In this document: piece after piece, positions 46,477 to 59,109 of the stretch
Layout of the letters: each line of letters starts with the position of its first letter
Numbering within the stretch: the first letter of the stretch is position 1
Assembly: GCA_009599575.1 (NCBI GenBank)
Contig: VWND01000003.1
Span: 1,006,001 to 1,070,000, forward strand
Reading direction: 5' to 3'
Length of the DNA stretch: 64,000 nucleotides
From: Blumeriella jaapii
Taxonomy: Eukaryota > Ascomycota > Leotiomycetes > Helotiales > Drepanopezizaceae
Notes under the pieces: model-generated
Database searches by the model: none
What the model was told of the DNA's origin: nothing
Seen by the model: only the letters and a program-made list of their open reading frames with translations
Translations under genes and position numbers: made by a program

Positions 46477-48303
46477 GGTCGCAAAAGTTAAAAGTAACCT
46501 CTACTGCTCCATTCATCCCGGCAAGCACCTAAGTCAGCTGCAAGATCGAGGCACCGTATCGCTCTTTGTCGTACCAAATCATCAAAGAGGAAAGACTATT
46601 TCTCTCCAGGTTCATGCTGATTTCGGGTTCACATGGAATGGACGCATGTCTGTTGTGGTCTGCGACGCGGCAACCGTTGACTGTGTATTGGAGCGACTAT
46701 CGGCACCTAGCGGGCTGTAAGATGGCTTACTCTTGGAAGGGCGAAGTGCCGAATGTCAGAAATGGCTGCTTGTTGAGACTGCAGCGAGAAGCGGCAGCTC
46801 GTTCGGACGCAGGCAGGGTAACAGCAGATTTGGGCCCTTGTTGGGCAAAGTGGTGAGATCGCAGAAGAGCTCTAGACTAGCATCACAATATTCTCAAGTG
46901 GAGTCTGTGTGTTAGAAGTCCTCGCAAACTCCACTAGCAACGCTAGTAGCTATAAATAGCGAGAAAAGAGCTCTGCCTTCGGAGAGTCCAAGCGGAGGAA
47001 AAGCTCTGGGAAATGACAGATCCGGAATTTAAATCATAAGGATTTCCTGAATTTTGGAGACTCCCGCCATGTCGCTAATTGAAATGTCACATTCATGCAT
47101 GTTTGAGATTTGAGAGTTGAGGGCTAGGCCATGATTTCACGGCATGTGGTTAACGGTGAAAGCATCTCTTACATCCATCGACTAGGAGGACCACTGCTGA
47201 AGAAAAGAAAAGAAAAGGAGAACATGGCTTCATGTTACTTATCGAGATTTTGACAAGATTAGTATCAAAAACAAACACTTTTCATCTTTCGTCTTTTGTA
47301 AATAAGCAATTGTAGCACTTACCAAAAACTCATCATTAAAGAATCCGGGGTTTACATTCGCTAACATTGCTTTGGTTTTTATCAATTCTTGAATTACCGC
47401 TATGGCGACCTGAGGCCAACTCGTCGCACAATCCTCACGCGCGCGAAATTCGCCAACTCATCGCACAATTCTCACGCGCCCGAAATTCGGGAAAACTCTA
47501 GGCCTGTTATATAACAGAACATTGCACGAACTTTCAGTCCGTTATGACGTGGCCTAACGGTCACGTTGGTATTATGGGATTCCCCTACTCTTGTCTTCTC
47601 TGTGAAAAAAACCCCCTCTCAAACATTCTCAAACAATCTCCTCTCTCTCCTCGAAAAAACCTACTCAACTAGGTTTTGTAAGCTGGAACCTCACAACTTC
47701 GCCCGCCCGCAGGTTGTTGAGCTTCCAGCTGAGTTTTTGCAATTTTTTATTACTTCGCTTTGCCCGCCCGCTGGTTGTTGATCTTCCGGTGGAATTTTTG
47801 CATTCTTGATTACTAAGATTACTAAGTAATACCATACCCGTCTGAGCCAGTCAAAAAGCAGAGCGTTCGGAGTTGTAAAAAGCCAAAAAGCCAAAAAATC
47901 AAAAGAGTGAGAGAGTGTTTTGGCAGGGCATTGGCGAGATTGAAAAGGACGCACATCATGTACACAAACGGTGACTCTTCACGAAATTGATAGGAGTCTA
48001 CTATTCACCAGGCGAGATTCAGTAGTCGAGACGTTGTTCATAGATCACCAGTGATCGAGGGCCGACTCGAGGGGGGAAGGGGTGGCTAGCATCCGAAGAG
48101 AATGGTATCAAGGGAGGAAACACCCATTCATTTTCGCATTATCATCGGGAAAAGCACCCTATAAGCATTACGTTCAATTGGAACAATTCATTCAAGATAA
48201 AAAGTCACAGGGACCACTTATGTCTTGTGCCAATCCAGTTTCTTGCGTAGGGAAATCCTTCCTCCTTAGGCCTCCTGCGACCATTGATGCCCACCGGGGT
48301 TCC
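46477..48303. repeat. Intergenic with two local tandem duplications
   Basis: 47415-47451 and 47452-47488 are near-copies (GCCAACTC(G/A)TCGCACAAT...GAAATTC, period 37). 47701 and 47762 start near-copies of GCCCGCCCGC(A/T)GGTTGTTGA..TTTTTGCA (period 61). No gene is supported. Frames on the plus strand near 48082-48618 run antisense to the next gene and are treated as shadows. Confidence 0.65.
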
Positions 48304-49335
48304 TTACTCATCCGCGTTCAAATCGCTCGTAATGAACAACTCTTTGTAGCCTCTAAAACCAGAGTTCTTCGAAAGTACGGCCCTATGGTGAAGTCAACAA
48401 ACGTCCAAGGGTTGCTTGGCAGGGCCAAGCACAACATCAGGTTACCCCGATCCTCGAAATACCGGGAATCACAACAGGATCAAAACGTACCAGGCCGGCA
48501 ACTCTATCCTTTTCTTCAATACCCTGTACTTGTCACCGTCGAAGACCCTCCACCACAAGTCCACACCATGCTCCCAGTTCTTGAGTTCAATGATGTTCAC
48601 ACGGCCATCAACAAGTAGAGCTGGGTCATCTCTTGACATGGTGGTGGTAGGAGTGTCATCAGTACTGTTAAAGGGACGCGGAAGGAGAACAGCGCGGGGC
48701 TTAGTGAAAAAGGTGTCGGTGCGGATGTTGTAAACGAGCTCCATAGAATCGCGGAAGTTCTCAGCCGAACTGTGCGAACGCAAGGGGTCAGGACGTGTGA
48801 GCTTCTGTAGTTCCTTGGGCGTGAGCGGAGATGGCGGCCTGAGACTCAGACGTTGTCGTGGGGGGGATTGGCAGGACATGCCATTGCGTGCGACTTGCAG
48901 GCGTACAGGCTTTGGTACTGTACATTTTGGAGAGGGAAGAATGCTTTGGCTGGGCTGCATCTGGCGGAGTGGATAGGGGTACGGAACCAGCTGCCTGGCC
49001 CAGGACGCTTGAGGGTATGATCGAGGAGAGCTCATCTTCATTTTTGGAGTGCTTAGACTGCTGGTTATCCGAGGTCGCTGAAGCTCCGACACATAAGACT
49101 TTGGTCGCGTGGGGAGGAGCGCTGGAGTATCTGGTTTTGTCAAAAATTCCTCTGGAAGTGAGATTGGTGAACTTGACTTCGTGGTGGGAAGATCGAATTC
49201 GACTTTCAGTGCCCGCGAAACCGGAGATGCGCGAGGTGAGGATGACTGTTCTGGGTGCGATGTTTGGGACCTGACTGGTGTCGCCCCAACACCAGATATG
49301 AAGAGAGTCTCTGCGCTGTCCTTGGTATCAGACAT
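48304..49335 (-). CDS. Protein of unknown function with a conserved-looking C-terminal domain
   Basis: Exon 1 49335-48491, intron 48383-48490 (GTACGT...CACCATAG, 108 nt, phase 2), exon 2 48382-48304; 307 aa. The first two thirds are Ser/Pro-rich and probably disordered (SSPRASPVSRALKVEFDLP, SPLTPKELQKLTRPD). The last ~110 residues look folded: MELVYNIRTDTFFTKPRAVL, DGRVNIIELKNWEHGVDLWW, FDGDKYRVLKKRIELPAW and AVLSKNSGFRGYKELFITSD over the splice. I do not recognise the family. The good splice fit and change in composition support a real gene. It lies head to tail behind the prolyl 4-hydroxylase-like gene on the same strand. Confidence 0.65.
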
Positions 49336-49695
49336 TGTTGCGTGGTGTTGAGTCGAACTTCAAGTCGAGTTGAAGATGTCGAAAACGGAAAGCGGATGGA
49401 CTATGGTCGGAGTCAAGGAGCTCGAGCTAACCCCACGAGGCTGGTGAGGCAACGGGTGAGTGAGAAGCATGTTCTTGTCAGAGCTACTTGCTTGTGACCA
49501 TTGACTGTGCGATTGATTGCCTTGTTAGCCTCCTCGAAATGCACAAAAAGATAGAATGACTGCATGTAGGTGGATAGCAGGGACAAAACACACCATGAGT
49601 TTCCAGCAAGCATAGACAGCTCCCGATTGCTTCCAATTGCAGCTTTGCAACATCAGACGTCCTGATCACCAGACTGGAGTGTTCAGAGACCTTTA

Positions 49696-50619
49696 CTAAA
49701 GTCTTCGAGCGGGTCCCCAACTCCAGATATTCAGTCCAACCTTGGTTCCTGCCAACACTGGCAGCCCAGCGTGCCACGATTCTTCGTACCCATAGCCATC
49801 GGGTCTCAGATTCTCCCAGAACACCGCGTTCCCCGTCTTCGGCTTGAAAGTGACACCCATCCGTCTCGTGCTGTCCTCCCCCTCGCCCCCTGTTTCGTCA
49901 CATTCAAGAAATTCGCACCATCTTCCGTTAGATGTGTCTGGCATTCTGATTCTCGGAAACTCAGTCCCGCCTCCTTCGCAATCTGCATCGACATACACCA
50001 TGAAGGTGCTCACGCGATCGACATCTCTACTGGCACCGCTCCAGTCATAATGATGCACGTAATGGCCGCCGACACCATACCTCTGCGTCCTCAACCTCTC
50101 GATGTGGAGATCTGGTCGCCATCCCTGGAAGTCTCTCGCGCGATGCTCGATGCACCTTACAACGTTATCGCGGTCCACGAGAGCAACTTCGGAATTGCGA
50201 ATGCGAGTTTGAACCGACGTCACGGAGCCAGTGGACACAGTGGAAGCTTCGAACTTGTCTTCGCTGGCTGGAGTCAGTCACAGCGTTCACCATGGTCTCA
50301 AGCACGGCGGCAGGATAGTGTCGAAAAGCGTGCACCCGAGTCGAGCACGCCCACCTACATACCTGATCTCCAACAGGTGTCGTGATTCGTCTGGGCTCAG
50401 GAAACTCTCGATGTAGATTACCAGAGGCTCTAGCGAAAGGATGTGGGTGTTGTATTTATGGGCCGGGCAGGACAGAGCCTCGTTGCTTGCAATCAGAGAG
50501 CTGTTGAGCGAAAATGCCGGACGTGCTGGGGACCTCGGAGACGCGCCAAAGATCATGTTGGACAGAGGGAGGTAAACGCAAATGTACAAGGGCAGAAGCG
50601 CAGCAATGTAGCCCAACAT
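49696..50619 (-). CDS. Prolyl 4-hydroxylase-like 2OG-Fe(II) dioxygenase, membrane anchored
   Basis: Exon 1 50619-50363, intron 50264-50362 (GTATGT...AGCCAG, phase 2), exon 2 50263-49696; 274 aa. A hydrophobic segment directly at the N-terminus (MLGYIAALLPLYICVYLPLS) suggests a type II membrane protein of the secretory pathway. The catalytic fold has YGVGGHYVHHYDWS (HxD iron ligands), GGGTEFPRI, and SWHAGLPVLAGTKVGLNIWS with the distal iron-binding His and the Lys that holds 2-oxoglutarate. The segment LSLEPLVIYIESFLSPDESR before the splice is the usual lead-in to P4Hc. The substrate may be prolyl residues of secreted proteins or another target; not decidable here. Confidence 0.88.
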
Positions 50620-51082
50620 GGTGATACTGTTGCGGCGCTGTGTGGCAATGACAAGGAGCGTGGTTCTTCTGTGCTGCTGGCATATCTACAGTATGAGGTT
50701 CTCGCTGGTCGTTGGAGACAAGTCACGTGTTATCGAAGGCATTAAGCTTCTTCTGCTCCTTCTCCTTAGATTTCGTGTCAGCGCGGCGTACATTCGTGCA
50801 TTTTCTTCTCTATATCAGACATCCCATTCGCCTGGTGATAGGTACTGTATTCTAATGCCGAAAAAGAAAATTCGGTGCTCAGCGCGGAAGGGTTGGAGAT
50901 GTCCCGAGCTTGTAGACTCGAGCTCCTGGAGAATAACCATCAACTTTTCAATCACAAGGTGAATCACATTTAGGGTAGATTCGCTGTGTAGGCTTGAGAA
51001 GTATATTTGTAGTAGACTACAGTTTCGCCATTGGAAGTTGATATCGAAGAGCACCGATGCCCATGTTCTCGTAGCCTCTCCC
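50620..51082. other. Short intergenic region
   Basis: Promoter of the 2OG dioxygenase gene and 3' flank of the glutaminase gene. No feature seen. Confidence 0.5.
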
Positions 51083-54025
51083 TCAATCAAAAGCAGCAGT
51101 GGGCGCGCCGCTCAGAGCTAAAAGAGCAAAATGGCCTCCAGCAACGGGCCTTGCGATAAACGGGCCAGACCAGAAACTGTTACTCATTAGCCAAAGTCCG
51201 GACCGGGGACAAAGCGGTGTTGGCTTTAGAACAGGGCACGGGAAGATAGACGTGAGAAGATCTGGTAGGGGAGCAGCATGCAGGAAAAGAAGTATAAAGG
51301 AGAGCTCTTACTCTGATGTTTGCGTATTGTACAGATCTGTAAAAGCGCGATTGGTCGGCGTAGTGTTGATCCAGCTCGCGAGCTTGGAGATGAACATCGC
51401 TTTGGTGGAAGGCGAGGAGATAGCGGCTACCCACATTTCCCAGTCCGCTATAGCGACGTTAGTACTGGTCGAGTCATGTTTGCTTCACCAACAGAGCGTA
51501 GAAAAAGGAACAGAATCCTTACATTTTGTGCCGACGTTGCGGGTGTCAAGTGGAACGCCGTACGTCTGGGCTACAGATGGGTAAAACGTTGACTGCATGT
51601 CATAGATGGCTCTGGGAACGAGGTTCAAGCCAAGAAGTCTGTCCCCATAAAGATTGTACAAGAGCCCTGGTAACAATTAGACAATCGATTGATCTGGCCC
51701 TAAGGGTAGTGAGTGCCTACCATGCGATTCGCTGTCCTGGTATGCAAGATTTGTATGCGGTGGTTTTGCTCCTGTCACTACAGCCATTTTCTGCCATTTT
51801 GTGATATAATCATGCGCAATTTGAGTATAGGCCATGTGATCAGCCTTGTTTCCCGTTTTCTGAGCTATGACAGACACTTGAAGAACGCAATGGAGTCAGC
51901 GACGATTTCACCAAGGACATCTGAGGGGAAAAGACAGGTGAAGGACCAAAGTTGCCAGTAAAGAAACGCAAGGGCACCCTGATCACATACTAGCTTCAAT
52001 TCCGATGATACCTTTCAACGCAAGATTGGTTTGGTTCGCGAGCTGGCCTTGGAAGTCGTCGGTCGAAAGCTGGTTGGCAGGGATCAAAGCTTCGTCGACG
52101 AGATAGCCAGTCCATTGCTTCAGAATTTTGTAGTGCTGGGCTAAGTAAGCCGTATCACCTGTGCGCTGAGCGTAGGCGAGGGTCAGGATGAGCATGTTTC
52201 CGCATTCTTCGAGAGGCATAGGTTCTTGAGAGTACTGATTAGCACCGGGAAAGCGGTCGTTTGAAATAGACTTACCTCCATCTCCACTGGGATGTCCAAT
52301 AGCGCGCGGATAGTTGGCACCAAGATCGTGCAACGAGTACGTCTGCGGGAAGCGGCCAGCTTCTTGGTTCTCGAATAACGGATCCAGCATATACTTGACC
52401 AGAAATGGATTTGAATACAGAAAGATGGGCATAGCAGGGAATATGACATCTACCGTTTGGATGTTGCCATCGGAACTGATTTCTTTGAGGAACAAGTATG
52501 GCTTTGCTGGCGTTCCGCAGAGCTGAACGGAACCGAAAGCTTGACGAGCTGAGAGCGAGGTGATAGTGAGGTAGTCTTGACCACCGGCCGCCAGGGAGTC
52601 GATAGCGATTTTGTGATCGATAGCACCGGTGTGAGAAGACCAGTCCTTGTAAAAGAACTCAACCTAGGAGAGGTCAACAAAGCGACATGAGTACGAAGAC
52701 ACAAATGAGTTACCATGTACAAGTCGTTCGACCAGTAGCTTGTCCACAGAGATGGGACCGGAGTGAGCCCCTTTGCACCGTTAAAATAGATAGCATTCGT
52801 CTGGGCATGGACAATCGTATATAATGTCGAGACTGGAGCCACACCAACATTTCCAAGAGAGTTTGTAAATGCAAACACAGGCCAACTTGAGCTGATGGCT
52901 CTGTAATTGGTGTCTTGAGTGTTTGAAAGAGCGCCATTGCTCAAGAAAGTCTGGCGAACTGTGATGTCAGATCCAGATTGATATGTTAGAGAAGAAGAAG
53001 CAGCGGTTGACCCTGTTGGATGAACTCAGTACGGTTGCTCTTTCAAAATTGGGGGTCCAAGGCAGATCCAGTAAGACTTCTAATACTTGTAGATGCACTT
53101 ACAGTACCAATTGCCCCAGTGTGCTGCATCATCCGGGTAGTCAGCGTTGAACTCGCTTTGAACCGACTGAAATGACTTGTGGCTCGCTACCCCGTTGGCA
53201 TTGGTGTAGCTTGAACTTGTTAGCCCGAGCTATGTTAAGATGCACCTTATAATACCTCCATGATACAGCCTGCTCATTATGTGTCGGGTTTACCCATTCT
53301 ACATAATTGTTAGCCATAGCTCGCTATCAAACCTATTCTTAACTCACCTGCTGAGGTATCCACGTAAATTTGCACAGAGTGAACAGAACCATCGCGCGAG
53401 ACAACTGCGACGGAAAGATAGGACCCGATGATGGACTGACGCTTATTGTCGGTAGGAGTAAGTGGGGATAGAAAAGTGACGTTCATTGTGACCTTGCCTG
53501 CTACATTCATAATGAAGGTAGACCGTTGAGACGTATACTCGAATGCATCTTGGACAACAAGTGCAGGTCTAGCACCGTTCACAACAGGGTCGCCCATCCA
53601 TGTATAAGCGACTCCATCGACTTTGATGAAGCCTGCCCACCCCGTTACGGCTCCACTAGAGCCTGCGACAGAACCCGGCTGAGGCCCGCTAAATAGAATA
53701 GTCAGATACAACTAGCACCTGAAAGAGTTCAAGATGAATGTACTTACGCCCAGAATCGTCTAGTCAGATTTTTAGTAACTGCATGATTTGGTGGAGGAAG
53801 ACTTACGGCCAAGTACCAGCAAGGTTACCACCATTATTGCCAACCTCCAGCCATGTGCTCATGTAAGGGCTTTTGACTTGAACTTTATCAGTCTCTTTCA
53901 TTCATCAGAGCTTAACACATACCAGCAAGCGGGATCGCAGGTGGACGTGCTGGTTTGAATGTGGAACCAGAAGCCAGGCTCCAAAACAAGCCAGGGAGGA
54001 TGCAAAGCAGATAAGAAGACTTCAT
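51083..54025 (-). CDS. gtaA: Secreted glutaminase A (GtaA type), 13 exons
   Basis: Exons: 54025-53923, 53876-53807, 53759-53748, 53688-53348, 53298-53256, 53215-53103, 53012-52714, 52663-52276, 52224-51991, 51876-51721, 51666-51523, 51447-51312, 51176-51083; 2133 nt, 710 aa, as expected for Aspergillus-type GtaA. MKSSYLLCILPGLFWSLASGS is a signal peptide. Family blocks: SPYMSTWLEVGNNGG, GWAGFIKVDGVAYTWMG, LWTSYWSNDLYM, GQDYLTITSLSARQAFGS, LHDLGANYPRAIGHP, MPLEECGNMLILTLAYA, YGVPLDTRNVGTKSDWEMW, and ARPVAGGHFALLAL near the end. It hydrolyses glutamine to glutamate outside the cell. Exon 3 has only 12 nt (it supplies Arg-Phe-Trp with split codons either side). The intron inside GHPSGDG/EPMPLEE is 51 nt and open in frame. 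The acceptor of exon 6 could be 6 nt further on. Confidence 0.93.
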
Positions 54026-55113
54026 GCTGTATCTATTCTTTACACTGGTCGGGTTGTTGCTGAAAGGGACAGTAGGGGAGAAAAGGTCTCTACTATATAC
54101 TCTAGTACATACAATACGCAACAGAGAAAGTGAAAAGCAAATAGAGTTTGCGAGAAGAGCCGTCAAGACGGACTTGCAAACCCGAGGGAATTGACATGAG
54201 ACAGTGAAAGGAACCGATGACCAGGAGGAATGATCAGATATTACATACTCGGAATACAGAATTCTAAATCACAGGACAACTCCGGCCCGCCGGAATCACC
54301 GATGTTTACAAGAGGGAGGGGGTTCCATCCGTCCGGGATATGCCCGATTAAGCGCAGTATAGCAGAGACAGTAGTTCTTGAAATGGTACTTTTTTTCTTT
54401 GGGAGGGATTTGTATTTGCCCATCACGAGCAGTGCGAACCTTGGTAAGTCAAATGGAGTCTTCGCAACGTTTACCCGCTTTCCCACATCGCAAGTTGCGC
54501 ATATCTGTCACTTTACCTCCTCTCTTCTCCTCTCCTCTCCTCCCCTCTCCTCTCCTCTCCTCTCCTCTCCTCTCCTGCCCTCTCCTATCCTCGTAGCAGT
54601 GGTGATGGCAATCCTTGGCCAGCGCTCGGCGAAATGCCCGCAGCATCCGAAGTTGTTCGTTCGGAGAAAGGTCAGATGCAAATGATGTTCTCGTCAAGAT
54701 CCTATCGGAACTGCCCATCGAGAGAATACATAGATGCGACTGGCAGCAGGCGGAGTTGGTGGTCTGTTGCGATCACAAGGACTCGCCCCGACTCTACTCG
54801 CCTCTACGCCGTGAATGATATTCATGGTTCCCAGGGGCCAGGCTTCCCGAGAGATATAATATCATCTCGATACACCTGCTTCATCCGGACTGCGGGGTAG
54901 CGTCTCGTGGTCGGACGGAGGAACAACAACGACTGTAGCGCAGGTCAAGACCGCTGTCGCGACTCTGTACGTAGTCTGCAGATCCACAGCCAAGACGATG
55001 GTCACGAGCTGGTGATAGGACGTGATTCTGTTGATATTGGCTTGCATTCGCGGCGCTGATACCAACAACTGTCTACAGCCAGGAGGACACACTGTGTGTC
55101 CTGTACCTAATTG
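54026..55113. repeat. Promoter of gtaA with a (TCCTC)n microsatellite
   Basis: 54517-54595 is a run of about 15 TCCTC/TCTCC pentamers with few interruptions. No gene is supported in the rest; frames around 54600-54900 have no motif. Confidence 0.7.
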
Positions 55114-55118
55114 GGTAC

Positions 55119-55250
55119 AGAAGAATGGGACAAGGTAGTTTTTGAGATCGGGGATGTATTGTTCTAAAAGAATGGAGGTTTCAGAAAAGTTTAAGTACAG
55201 ATTGTGCGGGTCCGTGCTTTTAGTTTCGCTTAATGCCTTAGGCCACAATA
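55119..55250 (-). repeat. 3' LTR of the second gypsy element
   Basis: Plus strand AGAAGAATGGGACAAGG to GGCCACAATA. It differs from the other LTR mainly by C-to-T changes on the plus strand, including the terminal CA now TA. On the element strand the sequence just before it, AAAAAAAGACT, serves as polypurine tract. Confidence 0.9.
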
Positions 55251-56279
55251 AGTCTTTTTTTAAAAAGTTTTCGTTCCGAGAGCTTTTAAGTGCAAAAATC
55301 AAGCTTGAAAAGCTAAAATTTGCAAAAGCAAGAATTCCTTAAGAAGATATTGGTATGTAATATTCTTCTGATTCCCAGTTAATTTATTAAATTGGCTTTT
55401 TATTTCCTTTTATTATTTAGGAAGGTTCCTTTCAGTAAAAAACCATGTTTTTCGTAGTCGGAAGCATACTTTAAGATTAAGGGCATGGTTTTATGGTCTG
55501 TTCTTTTTTTCTTAAATTCTGCCCGAAGATTTGGTGGAATTAAGTGTTGTGATGTTTTAGCGCGAAGGTTTTGATACGTAAGCATTTTCTTTTTTGATTT
55601 TGTAATAAGATAGGCAGTGCGTAGATAAAAAGGTTTTAGCTGATCGATGTGGAATCGTTTTGGAATAGGTTTCCGGTTTAATTGTTTTAACGTATAAGAT
55701 CTTATGTGTTTTTTTCCGAAACCAAAGATTCGGAAGGGTTTTTTTTAAAATGGCTTTAGCTTTTGCTTTGCAATTGTATGGTTATATAGCATAATCAATA
55801 ACTTTGGTATTAAAGTTTTTCAATTTCGGCATTTTTTTAAATGTATTGTTTTGTTATTGTTTCGTGGTTTGGGTTATATTTTGAATGACTTTTTGCTTTA
55901 TAGTAATATGTTCCAGAATTGCATTATTTTATTTTTTATGGTTTGTTGAATTTGCATTTCAAAGTATATCAGGAAAACTTTGATTAGTAAGGGTTTGATG
56001 GATAATTTTAGCGTGGTATTTCGGAAAGGCTATGTTTATAGCCGCTTTTGGTTGATGTTTTTTTTTGGATGTTGAATGGTGAGTATCCGAGGAAGGGAAT
56101 TTCTTTTGCATTGATTTCGAAGGTTGTGATTTTAATTTTTTTTCAAATCTTTTATCAGTTTTTTCTAAGGCTTTTTGTATTATTTCTACAGCCTTTTCGG
56201 CTATACCAGTCGATTTTTTCGATGCAGTAGAGAAGTTAGTTTATAAAACTTTTTTTTTTCTTACAAATTTTTTAATTGT

Positions 56280-56640
56280 GTTACCGAAGTGATTTCCTGG
56301 ATTAACGTAGAATCCGATCGGGCATTTATTTGTTTGAAATAATAAAATAAGGCTTTTGATTATCTATTTTGAATTTGGTGAAGGGCATGGGTAAGTTTAG
56401 AGAAATCTCGAAAAATAATCGATTATAAGTAGTAGAAATTTGCATTTTGGTGGAACTTTAGGAAAAGGGCTATAGAAATCAGCTTTTTAACAATTTCATA
56501 GGATCTGAAACTATTATATTTGACAATGGTTGGGGTTTGTTAGCAATCTCAAACTTCGCATATTGTAAGCACTTTTTAATATAAAGGTATATATTCTGAG
56601 TGATGTTTGGCTATTAAATATTTCTTAGTTTTTTGATAAT
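56280..56640 (-). pseudogene. Integrase N-terminal remnant (gypsy element 2)
   Basis: On the minus strand one frame reads QNIYLYIKKCLQYAKFEIAN and SDPMKLLKS, then stops, matching VxKCLxCAxFG...DPMELLGSDFLGPF of gypsy integrases with Cys to Tyr and Gly/Asp lost. Confidence 0.6.
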
Positions 56641-58515
56641 GATCGTTGCTGCAAAATGACTTTTTTGATTATATGCAGCTACCAGGGCTTTAGCTATTTG
56701 GCCGGGGACTAAACACTTTTTGTAAATATCTTTTTATTCGTATTAAAGGGCGTTGTTTTCCTATTTGTATTTAAATGCTTTGCGTTGTAGTTGTGTTTTT
56801 CGGATTTTGTTATAATTTGTCGGGTATTTTTGTCGGTAAAGGTATCTGAAAACGTTTGAATACTAAAGGTAATTTTCGTACGCTCGTTTTGGGTTTATAA
56901 TAGTAGCAGGTGTTGATTTTGCAATGCTTTTATTTTTTGGCAGTGATAATACTTTTGCAAATGGAGCTTCGGGCTTTAATTTTAGCATATATTTTTTTTC
57001 TTTTATTTTTCTTAAGGATGATATTAAGTTGATATCGGATGAGAAGGTTTCTGTTAGTTGTTGAATCGCAAATGGTTGCATTATTTTTCGGATACTTTTA
57101 ATTTTTATTTTTTTTGATTGTACCAAAGGGTCCGCAATCTTTTCCAGTAGCTTTTTATAGCCATTAATTCCGTTTTTTCAAATTTATACTTTTTTTTTGT
57201 TATTTGGTGTTTTATATTTATTTAAATCTGTTTTCGAGCAGTTTTGATCAGGGAAGATGGTTTTTGATAGAGCATTAGCCATTTTGTTTTTGGGACTTTT
57301 GATATAATGGATTGCTATATTCAAGACTTTTATTTCAGCTGCTTATCGGGCATAGATTTTTTTATGGGTGGACTTGGGTGAAAGAAAATGTGTTAAGGGG
57401 GCATGGTTAGTATATAAAATGGAGGGTTCGTCGCAGCGCATTATATGAAAGTATTTTTTTGCAATATTCGATCATGACCAGTAGCTTTTTTTTGTATGTT
57501 TCGTAGTTTTGTTGGGTTTTGGTGAATAAGAAACTGTCGTATAATAGTGGAATTGGTGCAGACTTTTTTTTTTGCCGTTAAAATATATAGTATTTATCGG
57601 CAAATGCCGATGCGTTTGTATATATTGAAACCGGCACCAGTGGTATATGACCGGCCTTTTCTATTATTCGACTGCAATAATTTTTTAGTAAGGAAAAAGA
57701 AATCATTTTAGGGGCTTTTTATTTTCAAAGCACGTTTTTAGTAAAACGATTTAATAGTTTGGCAATTTCAGCGAAGTTTTTTATTTAGTTTTTGGTGATT
57801 TGGATTGCATCCAGGAATTTTCGTATTTTTGTTGTGTTGATGGGTATTGGCCAGATTTTCAGTGCTTCCGATTTTTTTCAGCTTTGATGTATGATTTTTC
57901 GGCTTTGTAACGGATTTTTAAAGCTATGATTTTACTGTTAAACAGGATGCATTTCTTGAAAGAGAATTTGAGTTGATTTTATAACAAACGGAGTAACAGA
58001 TGGTTTTTTAAAAATGCAAGGGTTTTCTTAAAATTAGCATTTCCGTTGAAAATGTTATTTATATAGAAGTTTAGTTTTTGCAATTTAAAGTCCTTTTTTA
58101 TAAGATAAGGAGAGAATAGTGACGGTTTCGAATTATCGTATTTTTTATTAATTGCCCGTTGAGATTTCGGTATATTTCCGAATACAATCTTTATTAGTTC
58201 GGTATAAAAGAAGGCGCTGGAAGCTTTTTTTTGAAGCATTTTGGTAGGTTGCATTTGTGGGTGACCAGGAGTTGAAAAGGCATATATATGCCTGTTTTTT
58301 GGATGGATTTAAATATTTTAATAACCGTGTTTTAGATTAAATTAATTAAAGACTTTATGAAACGGATTGCTAAGATACGCTGCACAATTATCAAGTCCGA
58401 TTAGTGTGTAATTAGGTGTTTTCTTTTTGATTTTAAAATAGTCGAATATGATTCGATATTCTTTTTTTCCAGGTCGGGATTTAACAGATTTGTTTATGAG
58501 GTGAGGATGATTATT

Positions 58516-59109
58516 TTAATCAGATAGTTTGCTATTGGCTATGTAAGTAGATTCGAAAATGCTATAACGAATTTTTTTATTTAGCGTTTTGTTTAGCCAG
58601 GCTAATTTGATGGGAGTGTATCTTCGAGGTGTATTGTCGGCTATTGGTGGTGCGTTTGCAGAAATTCTGTGTCGATGTATATACAGATTTGTATACGGAA
58701 ACTTACTAAGGTCGGTGTTGTTGATTTTTCGATATATGTATATCAATTTCTGTACGTTTTTCAGTTTGTTTGTGGGAATTTCATTTTTAAACGTTAGTTT
58801 ACAAGAAGTTGCCCATTTGTTAAGGATATCGTCGGGAACTTTTTCTAGTGGTAGTCGTATTATTTTTTTTGTTGTCGGAAAGGGGATAGCTTTTTCCGTT
58901 TTAGGTGGGATTCTGGTAGATTTGCAATTTAGTTGCATTAGGGGTGATGTTATTGATGGTTTTTTTTTTAGTGCAATGCGTTTTGTAGGTTGTGTAGTCA
59001 CAGTAGGAATCAGTGAGTAGGGTTTTGATATGTATTTTAGCAAAGAGTATTTGAATGTAGGTATAAGTGACTTAGGCTCTGCGAATTGAGAACTGGAAGT
59101 GTTTTTCAA
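58516..59109 (-). pseudogene. Reverse transcriptase N-terminal remnant (gypsy element 2)
   Basis: Reads DLSKFPYTNLYIHRHRI, then LAWLNKTLNKKIRYSIFEST and YIANSKLSD, aligning to the start of gypsy RT (LYVHR-R...FWLxxxIxxGLxxGxYE-T..ANGKLS). Gly to Ser/Asn/Lys and Val to Ile replacements are RIP-type. Confidence 0.8.

Noticed and set aside
48082..48618. 178-aa plus-strand ORF
   Set aside because: It lies antisense to the spliced 307-aa gene, which has matching splice sites and a coherent C-terminal sequence; the plus frame shows no motif.
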